Shown piece by piece: positions 1 through 8,176 of a stretch of 17,764 bases of DNA; positions within the stretch are counted from its first letter, which is position 1, and each line of letters begins with the position of its first letter. The stretch covers positions 1-17,764 of the forward strand of contig JALOAM010000053.1 of assembly GCA_023228765.1 (NCBI GenBank), given 5' to 3'. A program made the position numbers and the translations under genes. The notes beneath the pieces were generated by a model. The model saw nothing but the letters and a program-made list of their open reading frames with translations, was not told the DNA's origin and ran no database searches. The stretch comes from Dehalococcoidia bacterium. Its GTDB lineage: Bacteria > Chloroflexota > Dehalococcoidia > UBA2979.

Positions 1-311
1 CATCGAGGCCGTGCTGGGGAGCAGGCCGGGCGACACGCTCACCTCACCTGCAGGGGCGACTACTTCCCGGAGGTGGGGCGCCTACGCCGAGCGTCGCGTC
101 GTCCTCGCGGAGCGCGTGGACCTCTGGCGGTTGCCGTCCCGAGGGCTCAACGGCACGAGGTATCTCCGCGTGCGGAATTTCTACCACGGTTGGAATGCAG
201 AGTCCGACGGAACCGACGTAATATCCCGCCGGCTCACCGCACCACAGCAGACCGGACTCGCCCCTGAGAAACGGGGGTGCCGGTACCTGGAGATGAGAGA
301 GGCGTACGACC
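1..311. other. Left-edge region without a supported gene
   Basis: No reading frame here gives a recognisable protein. Plus frame 1 is open to a stop at 265-267 and plus frame 3 to a stop near 221, so the 3' end of a gene lying outside the window cannot be excluded, but the translations are arginine-rich and look like non-coding frames of GC-rich DNA. Plus frame 2 stays open into the oxidoreductase gene and is therefore a shadow. A TAATAT at 219-224 resembles a -10 box in a locally AT-richer stretch, but no -35 lies at the right distance. The last bases hold the ribosome binding site of the next gene (GAGAGG, 297-302). Confidence 0.4.
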
Positions 312-1352
312 ATGCCAATGACCGTCGGGACGGGGCTCGGGGCGGATCCTCGCAACGTGCCGGAGCAGGCGCGCAAGCTGGAGTCGCTCGGCTACGACAT
401 CGCGAGCCAGGGCGAGACCCAGCACGACCCGTTCCTCCCGCTGATGCTCGGCATCGAGCACACGGAGCGGATGCACTTCAGCACGCTGGCCATCGCGTTC
501 CCTCGTGCGCCGTACATCACGGCCAACATGGCATGGGACCTGCAGAAGTACTCGGGCGGCCGGTTCGAGTTGGGCCTCGGGACGCAGGTAAAGGGCCACA
601 ACGAGCGCCGCTTCAGCGTGCCATGGGTGGCGCCCGGCCCGCGCATGCGCGACTACGTGAACACCGTCCGAGCGATCTGGGACACCTGGCAGAACGGCAC
701 GAAGCCGGACTTCGAGAGCGACCACTACCAGTACAAGCTCACCAGCCCGTTCTTCAACCCCGGCCCGATCGAGCACCCGAACATCCCGATCGTCATCGCC
801 GCGGTGAACCCCTTCAACGCCCGCCTGGCCGGCGAGGTCTGTGACGGCATCGCGATCCACGGCTTCAGCACCTTCAAGTACATCCGTGAAGTGCTCATCC
901 CCGCGGTGCACGAGGGCGCCCGGCGCGCTGGCAAGGACCCGAAGGACCTCACGATCCGCGGCGGCGGCTTCATCGTCACCGGCCGCAACGAGGAAGAAGT
1001 CGCGCAGGCGAAGGAACGCTCCCGCCGCCAGCTCTCCTTCTACGCCTCGACGCGTTCGTACTCGCGCGTGATGACCACGCACGGCTGGGCCGACGAGGCT
1101 GCCCACCTCCACCGCCTCTCCGTGGAGGGGAAGTGGGACGATATGGTCGGCATTATCACCGACGACATGATGGAGGAGTTCTGCGTCATCGGGACGTGGG
1201 ACGAGCTGCCGGCGAAGATGCGCGAGAAGTATGCGGGCATCAACTCCCAGATCACCTTCTCAGCGGGCGAGCTCAAGAACCCCGACGAGGAAGCCCAGGT
1301 CCGCGAGATCATCCAGGAGCTGAAGACCATCCCCACCGTCGGCGAGGTCTAG
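312..1352 (+). CDS. LLM class F420-dependent oxidoreductase (TIGR03617-like)
   Basis: Luciferase-like monooxygenase fold protein of 346 residues, the usual length for this family, expected to be cytosolic. Such enzymes use reduced F420 or flavin to reduce or oxidise small organic substrates; the substrate cannot be read from sequence. Visible family marks are the N-terminal motif VGTGLGADP (residues 5-13), the strand/turn SGGRFELGLGTQV near residues 81-93 that lines the cofactor pocket in this superfamily, and HPNIPIVIAAV in the second half. I recognise it as close to the TIGR03617 F420-dependent group of actinobacteria and chloroflexi, so the cofactor is inferred from family. The start ATG has GAGAGG nine bases upstream; an ATG six bases later would be too far from that site. 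It stands alone, followed by a repeat-bearing gap. Confidence 0.88.
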   Translation: MPMTVGTGLGADPRNVPEQARKLESLGYDIASQGETQHDPFLPLMLGIEHTERMHFSTLAIAFPRAPYITANMAWDLQKYSGGRFELGLGTQVKGHNERRFSVPWVAPGPRMRDYVNTVRAIWDTWQNGTKPDFESDHYQYKLTSPFFNPGPIEHPNIPIVIAAVNPFNARLAGEVCDGIAIHGFSTFKYIREVLIPAVHEGARRAGKDPKDLTIRGGGFIVTGRNEEEVAQAKERSRRQLSFYASTRSYSRVMTTHGWADEAAHLHRLSVEGKWDDMVGIITDDMMEEFCVIGTWDELPAKMREKYAGINSQITFSAGELKNPDEEAQVREIIQELKTIPTVGEV

Positions 1353-1390
1353 CAACCCGCCCTGGCTCCTACGTCTCTCAAGGCGCAGTC

Positions 1391-1445
1391 CCCTTCCCCC
1401 ATTCTCTCTGACCCCCATTTCAAGGGGGAGGGCGGGGGTGGGGGC
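1391..1445. repeat. REP-like palindromic repeat, copy 1 (divergent)
   Basis: C-rich half followed by G-rich half. CCCCC at 1412-1416 can pair with GGGGG at 1424-1428 around a seven-base loop, and the downstream run GGGGGAGGGCGGGGGTGGGG (1424-1443) has the same architecture as the reverse complement of copy 2. I read it as a diverged member of the same repeat family. Confidence 0.5.
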
Positions 1446-1494
1446 TGCGCTTCTCTTGCAGCAACGACCGTCGACGGGCTCGCGACCCGCGGTC

Positions 1495-1537
1495 GGCCCC
1501 TCACCCCAACCCTCTCCCCGAACCGGGAGAGGGGGCC
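1495..1537. repeat. REP-like palindromic repeat, copy 2
   Basis: CCTCTCCC at 1511-1518 pairs with GGGAGAGG at 1525-1532 around a short loop, and GGCCCC (1495-1500) can pair with GGGGCC (1532-1537) outside it. Bases 1498-1518 recur exactly, in reverse complement, at 5045-5065. Short repeats with a CCCTCACCCC-AACCCTCTCCC core and a dyad occur widely between genes of GC-rich bacteria. Confidence 0.7.
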
Positions 1538-1699
1538 AGAGTCGGAGGGGATCGGAGGAGTGGCGAGGAGCGAGGCTTGAGGTAGGACGGGCGTCGAGGT
1601 CAGCGCGGGGCTGAGCAGAAAAGCTGCCAGCTACCTCAGCGCATAACGTGTCGCATCCGTATCCTCGAAGGACACCCCTCGACAACCCTCGGACGACAC

Positions 1700-3574
1700 A
1701 TGACTACGAACGCTCCTGCGAGCGCTCCCTCCAACACCGATCTCGGCGAACTGACCTTCCGGAGCGACCTCCGGAATGTGGCGATCATCGCGCACGTCGA
1801 CCATGGCAAGACCACCCTCGTCGACGCGATGCTGAAGCAGTCGGGCCAGATCGATACGCGCGTGGAGATGCCGGACCGGGTCATGGACTCCAATGACCTG
1901 GAGCGCGAGAAGGGCATCACGATCCTCGCGAAGAACACCGCGGTCCGGTACGGCGATGTGAAGATCAACATCATCGACACCCCCGGCCACGCCGACTTCG
2001 GTGGCGAGGTGGAGCGCGGGCTCACGATGGTGGACGGCGTCTTCCTGCTGGTCGACGCGTCCGAGGGCCCCCTGCCGCAGACGCGCTTCGTCCTCCGCAA
2101 GGCGCTCGAGGGGCGCCTGCCTGTCATCCTCGTGGTCAACAAGATCGACCGCCCGGACGCCCGTATCAAGGAAGTCGTGGACGAGGTCTACGAGCTCTTC
2201 CTCGATCTGGAGGCGGACGAGGAGCAGTTCGACTTCCCCATCGTCTACACCAACGCCCGCGCCGGCACGGCGACCCTGGACCCGGAGGTCCCCGGCACCG
2301 ACCTGAAGCCCCTGCTCGACCTGCTCGTGGAGCGTATCCCCGCTCCGCGATACCAGGCCGGCCACGGTCTGCAGGCGCTGGTCACCAACCTGGACGCGTC
2401 GCCGTACGTCGGACGCCTCGCGTTGTGCCGCGTGATCAACGGCACGGTCCGCCGAGGTCAGATGGTCTCGTGGTGCCGCCGCGACGGCAGCATCGAGCAG
2501 GCTCGCCTCGGCGAGCTGTACGTCACTGAAGCCCTCGAGCGCGTCGAGGTGGAGTCAGCGGACCCGGGCGAGATCATCGCCGTCGCCGGCATCGCGGACA
2601 TCACCATCGGCGAGACGCTCGCGGACTTCGATGACCCCCGGCCGCTGCCGGTGATCCGCGTGGACGAGCCGAGCCTCTCCATGCTCGTCGGCATCAACAC
2701 GTCGCCGCTCGCGGGGCGCGAGGGCACGCTGCTGACCGCGCGCCTGCTCCAGAACCGCCTGCAGGCTGAACTCGTCGGCAACGTCTCGCTCCGCGTGCTG
2801 GACTCGGACCGTCCGGATGCCTGGATCGTGCAGGGTCGCGGCGAGCTGCAGCTCGCCGTCCTCGTCGAGACGCTCCGCCGCGAGGGCTTCGAGCTCACGG
2901 TCGGCCGTCCGGAGGTCGTCACGCGCATCGTGGACGGCAAGGTCCACGAGCCCGTGGAGGCGCTGACCGTCGACATTCCCGAGGACTACCTCGGCGCGGT
3001 GTCGCAGTTGCTTGCGATCCGCAAGGGGCAGATGACGCGCACCATCAACCACGGCACCGGGCGCATCCGCCTGGACTACGTGATTCCCTCGCGGGGGCTC
3101 ATCGGCTTCCACACGGAGTTCCTGACGGAGACGCGTGGCACCGGCCTCGCCCACCACGTGTTCCACGGCTACGCCCCGTGGTCCGGTGACCTCCGCACGA
3201 GGCAGAACGGCGCGCTGGTGGCGGACCGCCGCGGTCCGGCGACCTCGTACGCCATCATGGCCCTCCAGGAGCGCGCGACGCTCTACACGCCTCCCGGCAC
3301 CGAGGTCTACGAGGGCATGATCGTGGGCGAGAACTCCCGCGCGGACGACATGGACGTCAACATCACGCGCGAGAAGAAGCTCAACAACATGCGCGACTCC
3401 ACGGCGGAGAAGACCGAGAAGATGACCCCGCCGAAGACCTTCTCGCTGGAGCAGGCCCTGGAGATGCTCCGCGAGGACGAGTGCCTGGAGATCACGCCGA
3501 AGTCCGTGCGTCTCCGCAAGGTGGTCCTGGACCAGAACCAGCGCGCCCGCCTCGCAAAGTCCGGCCGCAACTAG
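1700..3574 (+). CDS. typA: Translational GTPase TypA/BipA
   Basis: Ribosome-associated GTPase of the elongation-factor family that assists 50S subunit assembly and growth under stress or cold. At 624 residues it is slightly longer than the usual 600-615 because of about 20 extra N-terminal residues. GTPase motifs are all present: AHVDHGKT (31-38), the switch I region EREKGITI (68-75), DTPGH (93-97) and NKID (147-150). The EF-G-like domains follow, and the TypA-specific C-terminal domain is clear (SRGLIGF, NNMRDSTAEKTEK, LEITPKSVRLRK). The ATG is the only good start before the conserved LRNVAIIAHVDHGKT; its ribosome binding site is weak (GGAC). It is probably a single-gene unit, convergent with the efflux gene downstream. 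Confidence 0.97.
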   Translation: MTTNAPASAPSNTDLGELTFRSDLRNVAIIAHVDHGKTTLVDAMLKQSGQIDTRVEMPDRVMDSNDLEREKGITILAKNTAVRYGDVKINIIDTPGHADFGGEVERGLTMVDGVFLLVDASEGPLPQTRFVLRKALEGRLPVILVVNKIDRPDARIKEVVDEVYELFLDLEADEEQFDFPIVYTNARAGTATLDPEVPGTDLKPLLDLLVERIPAPRYQAGHGLQALVTNLDASPYVGRLALCRVINGTVRRGQMVSWCRRDGSIEQARLGELYVTEALERVEVESADPGEIIAVAGIADITIGETLADFDDPRPLPVIRVDEPSLSMLVGINTSPLAGREGTLLTARLLQNRLQAELVGNVSLRVLDSDRPDAWIVQGRGELQLAVLVETLRREGFELTVGRPEVVTRIVDGKVHEPVEALTVDIPEDYLGAVSQLLAIRKGQMTRTINHGTGRIRLDYVIPSRGLIGFHTEFLTETRGTGLAHHVFHGYAPWSGDLRTRQNGALVADRRGPATSYAIMALQERATLYTPPGTEVYEGMIVGENSRADDMDVNITREKKLNNMRDSTAEKTEKMTPPKTFSLEQALEMLREDECLEITPKSVRLRKVVLDQNQRARLAKSGRN

Positions 3575-3582
3575 CGGGACTG

Positions 3583-3595
3583 CTCGCGCCGCGAG
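3583..3595. terminator. Possible shared hairpin between convergent genes
   Basis: CTCGCG (3583-3588) and CGCGAG (3590-3595) form a compact GC-rich dyad in the 39-base gap between the stop codons of typA and the MFS gene. There is no T-tract on either side, so it is at best a weak bidirectional terminator. Confidence 0.25.
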
Positions 3596-3613
3596 GCCGA
3601 TCCACCGAGGGGG

Positions 3614-4867
3614 CTACCCCGCTGCGGCGGCCTCGGGCGGGCGTTCTGCCGCCTCGCGCTCCGCGCGCCGGACGCGGGTGCCGACGAACCACGCGACGAA
3701 GAACCCGAGGGTGATGGGGACGAACATCCCCGCAGCCAGCGAGGTCACGCCCGGCTCGAAGACCATGCTGTAGATCACGTTGTAGCCGGACGACAGCGCC
3801 ATCTGCACGAACATCAGCGTGGAGGACGCCACGCCGGCGATGTGCGGGAACGGCACGAGGGCGCCCGCCATCGCGGAGGGCCTCGACAGGCCGATGCCGA
3901 TCGCCTGGACGAACGTGGCCACGATCACGATCAGCGGATGCTCCACGCCCGCGAGCACGAGGAGCAGGAGCATGCCTGCCGCCGCCCCGGCGATCGTCGC
4001 GCCCGCCATCACGATGTGGTGCCCCTTGTACTTCCCGACGAGGCGGCTGGACGTGGTGGCGCCCGCCATGAAGCCGAGGGCCATGAACCCGAAGGCGAAC
4101 CCGAACGCCGTGGGCGAGACGCCCATGTGGTCGATGAGCACGAACGAGGACGTCGAGACGAACAGCAGCTGTCCGCTGAACATCAGCCCCATCACCAGGG
4201 CGAAGCCGAGGAAGGTCGGGCTGGTGAGCAGCGTCCGGTAGTCGCCTCGAAGGCCCGCCCGCGACGGCGCCCTCGGTGGCCGCGTCTCGCCGAGGGTGAC
4301 CGCGTACCACGAGGCGAAGAACACCCCGAACCCCGCGAGGACCACGAACACGGCGCGCCACCCGGCGGCAGAGGCGATCGCCCCGCCGATGATTGGCGCG
4401 ATCGCGGGCGCGAGGGGCATGACGATCGCCTGGTAGCCGATCATCTTCGTCGCGCCCTCGCGAGAGAACAGGTCCAGCACCATCGCGTTCGCGAGCGCCG
4501 GTCCCACGCCGCCGCCGAGCCCTTGCAGCACCCGCCCCGCGATGAGCATCTCCGCCGAAGTCGCCGAGAGGCACATGATCCCGCCGAGCACGTAGATGCT
4601 CAGCCCGATGAACAGGATCGGCCGCCGTCCCCACTTGTCCGAGGCTGGCCCGTAGACCAGTTGCGACGCCGCGAACGACACCAGGAAGAGCGTCACCCCC
4701 AGCGTCAGGAACGCCTCGGTGCTGCCGAACTCATCCACGATGTCAGGCATCGAGGGCAGGAACGTGTCGACGGAGATCGGCGCGGTGGCGCTGAGCGCGA
4801 TCAGGAAGATCGCGATGCGCAACGTCGGCTCACGCCGAACGAAGGGCATCGAGGGGGATGAGCTCAA
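3614..4867 (-). CDS. Bcr/CflA family multidrug efflux MFS transporter
   Basis: Inner-membrane drug:proton antiporter of the major facilitator superfamily, about 12 membrane helices, 417 residues (family usually around 400). The signature of the Bcr/CflA (DHA1) group is seen in SVDTFLPSMPDI (32-43), the loop 2-3 motif A GPASDKWGRRP (73-83) and LQGLGGGVGPALANAMV in helix 4. Relatives export bicyclomycin, chloramphenicol or sulfonamides; the substrate here is unknown. The frame begins at a TTG (4865-4867) with an AGGA-like site upstream. An ATG at 4847-4849, six residues in, is an alternative start but lacks a visible ribosome binding site. No regulator gene lies next to it. The gap to the next gene holds a repeat. 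Confidence 0.9.
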   Translation of the reverse strand: MSSSPSMPFVRREPTLRIAIFLIALSATAPISVDTFLPSMPDIVDEFGSTEAFLTLGVTLFLVSFAASQLVYGPASDKWGRRPILFIGLSIYVLGGIMCLSATSAEMLIAGRVLQGLGGGVGPALANAMVLDLFSREGATKMIGYQAIVMPLAPAIAPIIGGAIASAAGWRAVFVVLAGFGVFFASWYAVTLGETRPPRAPSRAGLRGDYRTLLTSPTFLGFALVMGLMFSGQLLFVSTSSFVLIDHMGVSPTAFGFAFGFMALGFMAGATTSSRLVGKYKGHHIVMAGATIAGAAAGMLLLLVLAGVEHPLIVIVATFVQAIGIGLSRPSAMAGALVPFPHIAGVASSTLMFVQMALSSGYNVIYSMVFEPGVTSLAAGMFVPITLGFFVAWFVGTRVRRAEREAAERPPEAAAAG

Positions 4868-5027
4868 GGGGCAGTCCTGTCCGGAGTGAATCGGAGCAGG
4901 GTACGCCCGTGTGGCTTACCTCGCATTAGTGCCCGAGCTGGTCGCGGGAGGGTCAGTGAGGTTCGAGGCTCGTGCGGCGCTTCGAGAGCCTGCGCAACCG
5001 CTCCTCGACCCCCTCCGACCTCTGACC

Positions 5028-5065
5028 CCCTCTCCCGGCTCGGCGGGAGAGGGTTGGGGTGAGGG
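5028..5065. repeat. REP-like palindromic repeat, copy 3 (inverted)
   Basis: Perfect 10-base arms CCCTCTCCCG (5028-5037) and CGGGAGAGGG (5044-5053) with a six-base loop, followed by TTGGGGTGAGGG (5054-5065). Positions 5045-5065 are the exact reverse complement of 1498-1518, so this is an inverted second copy of that element. It lies just past the 3' end of the alcohol dehydrogenase gene, in the 262-base gap 4868-5129, which holds no gene I can support. Confidence 0.75.
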
Positions 5066-5129
5066 CAACCCACCGTCGAGCAACCTCGACGGGCGGACGG
5101 CTCCCCCGACGCCCTGCCCGAGAGGCGAC

Positions 5130-6221
5130 CTACCCCACGGGCTCCATCACGGAGCGCGCCACCGTCCCCGCCATCATGTCCGCGAACGCCTCGTTGATCT
5201 CCGGCATTGGGCGCTTCTTGGAAACGAGGTCGTCCAGGTTCAGCTTCCCGTCCATGTACAGGTCCACGTAGACGGGGATGTCGTACTGGAGCTTGGCGGA
5301 GCCGAAGAAGGAGCCGATCAGGCGCTTCTCGCCGAGGAAGGCGAGGCCGGGGATCGTGATGCTGTCGCCCACCACGCCGACGATCACGGCGGTGCCACCT
5401 CGGCGGACCATCCCGAAGGCCTGCTCGCTCGTCCTGCCGAGGCCGATCGCCTCGAAGGCGTAGTCGAGGCGGTCGTTCGTCAGGCGGCGTACCTCCTCCA
5501 CGGCGTCGACCTCGGCGGCGTTCACGAAGTCCGTCATGCCGAACTTCGCGCCAAGCTCCGCCTTCGATGCCACCGTGTCGACGCCGATGATCCGTCGCGC
5601 CCCCGCGAGGCGGGCGCCCTGCACCACGTTGAGCCCTACCCCGCCGAGGCCGATGACCGCGACGTCGGAGCCGGCCTCCACCTTCGCCGTGCGCAGGGCC
5701 GCGCCAACGCCGGTCGTGACGCCGCACCCGACGAGGCAGATGCGGTCCAGCGGTGCGTCTTCGCGGACCTTCACGACGCCCCGCTCGGGCATGAGCGAGT
5801 ACTGCGCGTAGCCACCAACGCCGATGCCCTGCTGGACGGGGTTGCCGCCCTCGTCACGGAGGCGAGGTGAGGAGCCGTTGAACAACCGGTCCGGGTAGTC
5901 CGAGCGCTCGCAGATCTGAGGCTGGCCGCGCACGCAGAAGTAGCAGGCGCCACAGTTTGGCTTGAAGGCGCACACCACGTGGTCGCCCTCGACCACGCTC
6001 ATCACCCCGGGGCCCACGGCCTCCACGATGCCGCCTACCTCGTGCCCGAGGATGACCGGGGCGGGGAGGGCGCCCGCCTTCGCGCGGTTCACCGTGTGGT
6101 AGTCGGAGTGGCAGACGCCACAGGCCACCACCCGCACGAGGACCTCGCCGGCGCGAGGCTCGTCGAGGGTGATGTCTTCCATGGAGATCGGCTCCGGACC
6201 TCGGAGGACGGCGGCTCGCAT
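5130..6221 (-). CDS. Zinc-dependent alcohol dehydrogenase (MDR superfamily, class III/NDMA-dependent-like)
   Basis: Cytosolic medium-chain dehydrogenase of 363 residues that interconverts alcohols and aldehydes. Catalytic zinc ligands are C37, H60 and C166. The structural zinc loop is complete with C90, C93, C96 and C104. The nucleotide-binding turn GLGGVG is at 191-196, with D215 placed for NAD(H) preference. The extended loop around SSPRLRDEGG and the ending MPEINEAFADMMAG resemble the class III and Rxyl_3153/NDMA-dependent groups of actinobacteria and chloroflexi; the exact substrate is not assignable. The ATG is preceded by AGGAG at good distance. No operon partner is evident: the gene upstream is divergent across a 481-base gap and the efflux gene is more than 250 bases downstream. 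Confidence 0.92.
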   Translation of the reverse strand: MRAAVLRGPEPISMEDITLDEPRAGEVLVRVVACGVCHSDYHTVNRAKAGALPAPVILGHEVGGIVEAVGPGVMSVVEGDHVVCAFKPNCGACYFCVRGQPQICERSDYPDRLFNGSSPRLRDEGGNPVQQGIGVGGYAQYSLMPERGVVKVREDAPLDRICLVGCGVTTGVGAALRTAKVEAGSDVAVIGLGGVGLNVVQGARLAGARRIIGVDTVASKAELGAKFGMTDFVNAAEVDAVEEVRRLTNDRLDYAFEAIGLGRTSEQAFGMVRRGGTAVIVGVVGDSITIPGLAFLGEKRLIGSFFGSAKLQYDIPVYVDLYMDGKLNLDDLVSKKRPMPEINEAFADMMAGTVARSVMEPVG

Positions 6222-6702
6222 TACGGGACTCCTGTTCTCGGCGTGCGCCGGGTCTAGTCAGTGTCGTCACGGTCGCTATCATGCCCGCGGAGGAGCGAGG
6301 GGCTCGGATTGGTCGGCAGCCTGCGGTCGACCCCGTAGACGACGCGCGCGGAGTCTACGTCCAGAACGGCCGCAGTGGTTCCTGTCGCAGTTCCTGTCGG
6401 GGGACGGCCGTTCACGCGGCCGTAACGTGACAGTCATGCTGGTGTCTCATGCCTCGCCGAATATCTGCTTATGACGGACGCAGCGCGATCCTTCCGGCAG
6501 CACTCCAGCCCGGCACCGACGACGCCACCTCGAGCGCGCGTCGTCCCGAGCGCCTCGGGCCAGCGGCCCTCGCAGTACCGCATGCCGCAGATGCGGGCGG
6601 GGACGCGGGTGCCCGGCCAGCAGCGCGCGGGTCAGCGGCGCACGCAACAGTTGCGCGGATAGCCCTCGCCATTCCCGCCTCCGCGATCGCTACCGTGGGC
6701 GC
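6222..6702. other. Divergent intergenic region with short repeats, no supported gene
   Basis: This 481-base gap separates the leftward dehydrogenase from the rightward ATP-grasp operon, so it should carry two promoters, though I see no confident -35/-10 pair. It has a 10-base direct repeat GTTCCTGTCG at 6378-6387 and 6390-6399 (12-base period), followed by a hairpin ACGGCCG (6404-6410) / CGGCCGT (6417-6423). Short plus-strand ORFs at 6449-6706 and 6471-6662 are low-complexity, lack ribosome binding sites and match nothing I know. Confidence 0.45.
6404..6423. repeat. Perfect 7-bp inverted repeat
   Basis: ACGGCCG (6404-6410) and CGGCCGT (6417-6423) flank the six-base loop TTCACG, immediately after the GTTCCTGTCG direct repeat. 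It could be an operator or hairpin in the promoter region of the ATP-grasp operon or of the dehydrogenase; there is no evidence for either beyond position. Confidence 0.4.
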
Positions 6703-8175
6703 ATGACCAACCTCTTCGAGGGCTACGAGCCCGGACGCGGCCCGGACGAGATGTTCACCACCGACGGGCAGGTGCGTCCGGCCTATCGAGGGCTGCACGC
6801 GCGCATGAGCGCGTGGGACGCGGACACCTACGTCCGTCGCCAGGACATCGCCGACATCGAGACGATGAACGGCGGGATCACCTTCACTGTCTACAACGAC
6901 GAGTCCGGCACCGAGCGCATCTTCCCGTTTTCGCTGGTGCCTCGGATCATCGTGCCCAGTGAATGGCGACGGCTGGAGGCGGGCCTCCAGCAGCGCGTGA
7001 CCGCGCTCAACCGCTTTCTCACGGACATCTACAGCGATCAGCACTGCCTCCGTGACGGCGTCGTGCCGGCCGAGCTCGTCCTCGACCACCCGGCCTACCG
7101 CGCGCGGATGCGAGGGTTCACCCCACCGCTCGGCGTCTATGCGCACATCGCGGGGATCGATCTCGTCCGCGACGCGGACGGCGTGTTCAAGGTACTGGAG
7201 GACAACCTCCGCACGCCCTCGGGCGTCTCGTACGTGATCGAGAACCGCCGCACGATGCTGAACACGGTGCCGGACCTGTTCCCGGACGGGCGCGTGGAGC
7301 CGGTGGACGACTACCCCGAGCGCCTCTCCGAGATGGCGGTCGCCGTCCGGCCGGAGGGCATCCCGGCGGACCAGGTGAGGACGGTCATCCTCACCCCCGG
7401 CGCCTACAACTCCGCCTACTTCGAGCATTCCTTCCTCGCGCGGCAGATGGGCGTCGAGCTCGTCGAGGGGCGTGACCTCGTCGTCGACAACCACCGCGTC
7501 TACCTCCGCGCCACCTCGGGCCTCGAGCGCGTCGATGTGATCTATCGCCGCGTCGATGACGACTTCCTCGACCCGGTGGAGGTCCTGCGGGACAGCATGC
7601 TCGGCGTCGCGGGCCTCGTGGGGGCGTACCTCGCCGGCAACGTCACGATCGTGAACGCGATTGGCACCGGCGTGGCGGACGACAAGACCACCTACCGCTT
7701 CGTCCCGGACCTGATCCGCTACTACCTCGGCGAGGACGCGATCATCCCCAACATCGAGACGTACACCGGGTGGCGTGAGGACGACCTCGAGTTCATGGTC
7801 GAGCACCTCGAGGAGCTCGTGCTGAAGCCCTCGGACGGCTCGGGCGGATACGGCATCATCGTCGGGCCGCAGGCCTCGAAGGAGACGCTGGACGCCGCGC
7901 GCCTCCGCATCCGCGAGGAGCCCCGGAAGTGGATCGCCCAGCCCACGCTGGAGTTCTCCACGATCCCGTCGTTCAACGGCGAGCGGCTGGAGCCGCGACG
8001 CGCCGACCTCCGCCCGTTCATCGTCACCGGCGAGTCCTCGTGGGTGCTCCCCGGCGGCCTCACGAGGGTGGCCGCGACGCGCGAGTCCTACATCGTGAAC
8101 TCCTCGCAGGGTGGCGGCTCAAAGGACACCTGGATCCTCCGAGCCGAACCTGCGGCTGCGGACGGGGAGGCCTGA
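6703..8175 (+). CDS. Circularly permuted ATP-grasp protein (COG2308 family)
   Basis: Predicted ATP-dependent amide/peptide ligase with the ATP-grasp fold in circularly permuted order, 490 residues, typical of the family. Recognisable marks are the N-terminal FEGYEPGRGPDEMF (5-18), the central VLEDNLRTPSGVSYVIENR with acidic and Asn residues proposed for metal/ATP binding, the late LVLKPSDGSGGYGI carrying the ATP-contacting lysine and glycine loop, and a C-terminal SWVLPGGLTRVA. The family was predicted to act with alpha-E proteins, a transglutaminase-like protease and the Anbu peptidase in making or modifying a peptide; the true substrate is not established. Its stop is one base from the GTG start of the alpha-E gene, so the two are very likely co-translated. 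The ATG has only a weak GTGGG site upstream. Confidence 0.93.
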   Translation: MTNLFEGYEPGRGPDEMFTTDGQVRPAYRGLHARMSAWDADTYVRRQDIADIETMNGGITFTVYNDESGTERIFPFSLVPRIIVPSEWRRLEAGLQQRVTALNRFLTDIYSDQHCLRDGVVPAELVLDHPAYRARMRGFTPPLGVYAHIAGIDLVRDADGVFKVLEDNLRTPSGVSYVIENRRTMLNTVPDLFPDGRVEPVDDYPERLSEMAVAVRPEGIPADQVRTVILTPGAYNSAYFEHSFLARQMGVELVEGRDLVVDNHRVYLRATSGLERVDVIYRRVDDDFLDPVEVLRDSMLGVAGLVGAYLAGNVTIVNAIGTGVADDKTTYRFVPDLIRYYLGEDAIIPNIETYTGWREDDLEFMVEHLEELVLKPSDGSGGYGIIVGPQASKETLDAARLRIREEPRKWIAQPTLEFSTIPSFNGERLEPRRADLRPFIVTGESSWVLPGGLTRVAATRESYIVNSSQGGGSKDTWILRAEPAAADGEA

Positions 8176-8176
8176 C

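Larger units (their letters stand above)
1353..1699. other. Intergenic region with two REP-like repeats and the typA leader
   Basis: No convincing gene in this 347-base gap. It contains two GC-rich dyad elements (1391-1445 and 1495-1537, listed separately) and then about 150 bases leading to typA. No clear promoter boxes or T-tract terminator are visible. The hairpins may help end transcription of the oxidoreductase gene. Confidence 0.5.

Noticed and set aside
190..224. Promoter TTGGAA ... TAATAT upstream of the oxidoreductase gene
   Set aside because: The spacer is 23 bases, too long for a sigma-70 type promoter; only the -10-like box was noted.
44..376. 110-residue minus-strand ORF at the left edge
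   Set aside because: No recognisable motif, no ribosome binding site, and it overlaps the start and ribosome binding site of the oxidoreductase gene.
11..1112. Long ORFs at 11-844 (+) and 234-1112 (-) overlapping the oxidoreductase gene
   Set aside because: They are out-of-frame readings of a clearly recognised gene, arginine/alanine-rich and without any family resemblance; high GC makes stop codons rare.
6449..6706. Small plus-strand ORFs (6449-6706, 6471-6662) before the ATP-grasp gene
   Set aside because: Low-complexity Ala/Arg/Pro-rich translations, no ribosome binding site, no family resemblance.
6469..7806. 445-residue minus-strand ORF antisense to the ATP-grasp gene
   Set aside because: Its composition (runs of H, D, R, V, E) is that of the reverse frame of a GC-rich coding gene; the plus-strand protein is unmistakable.
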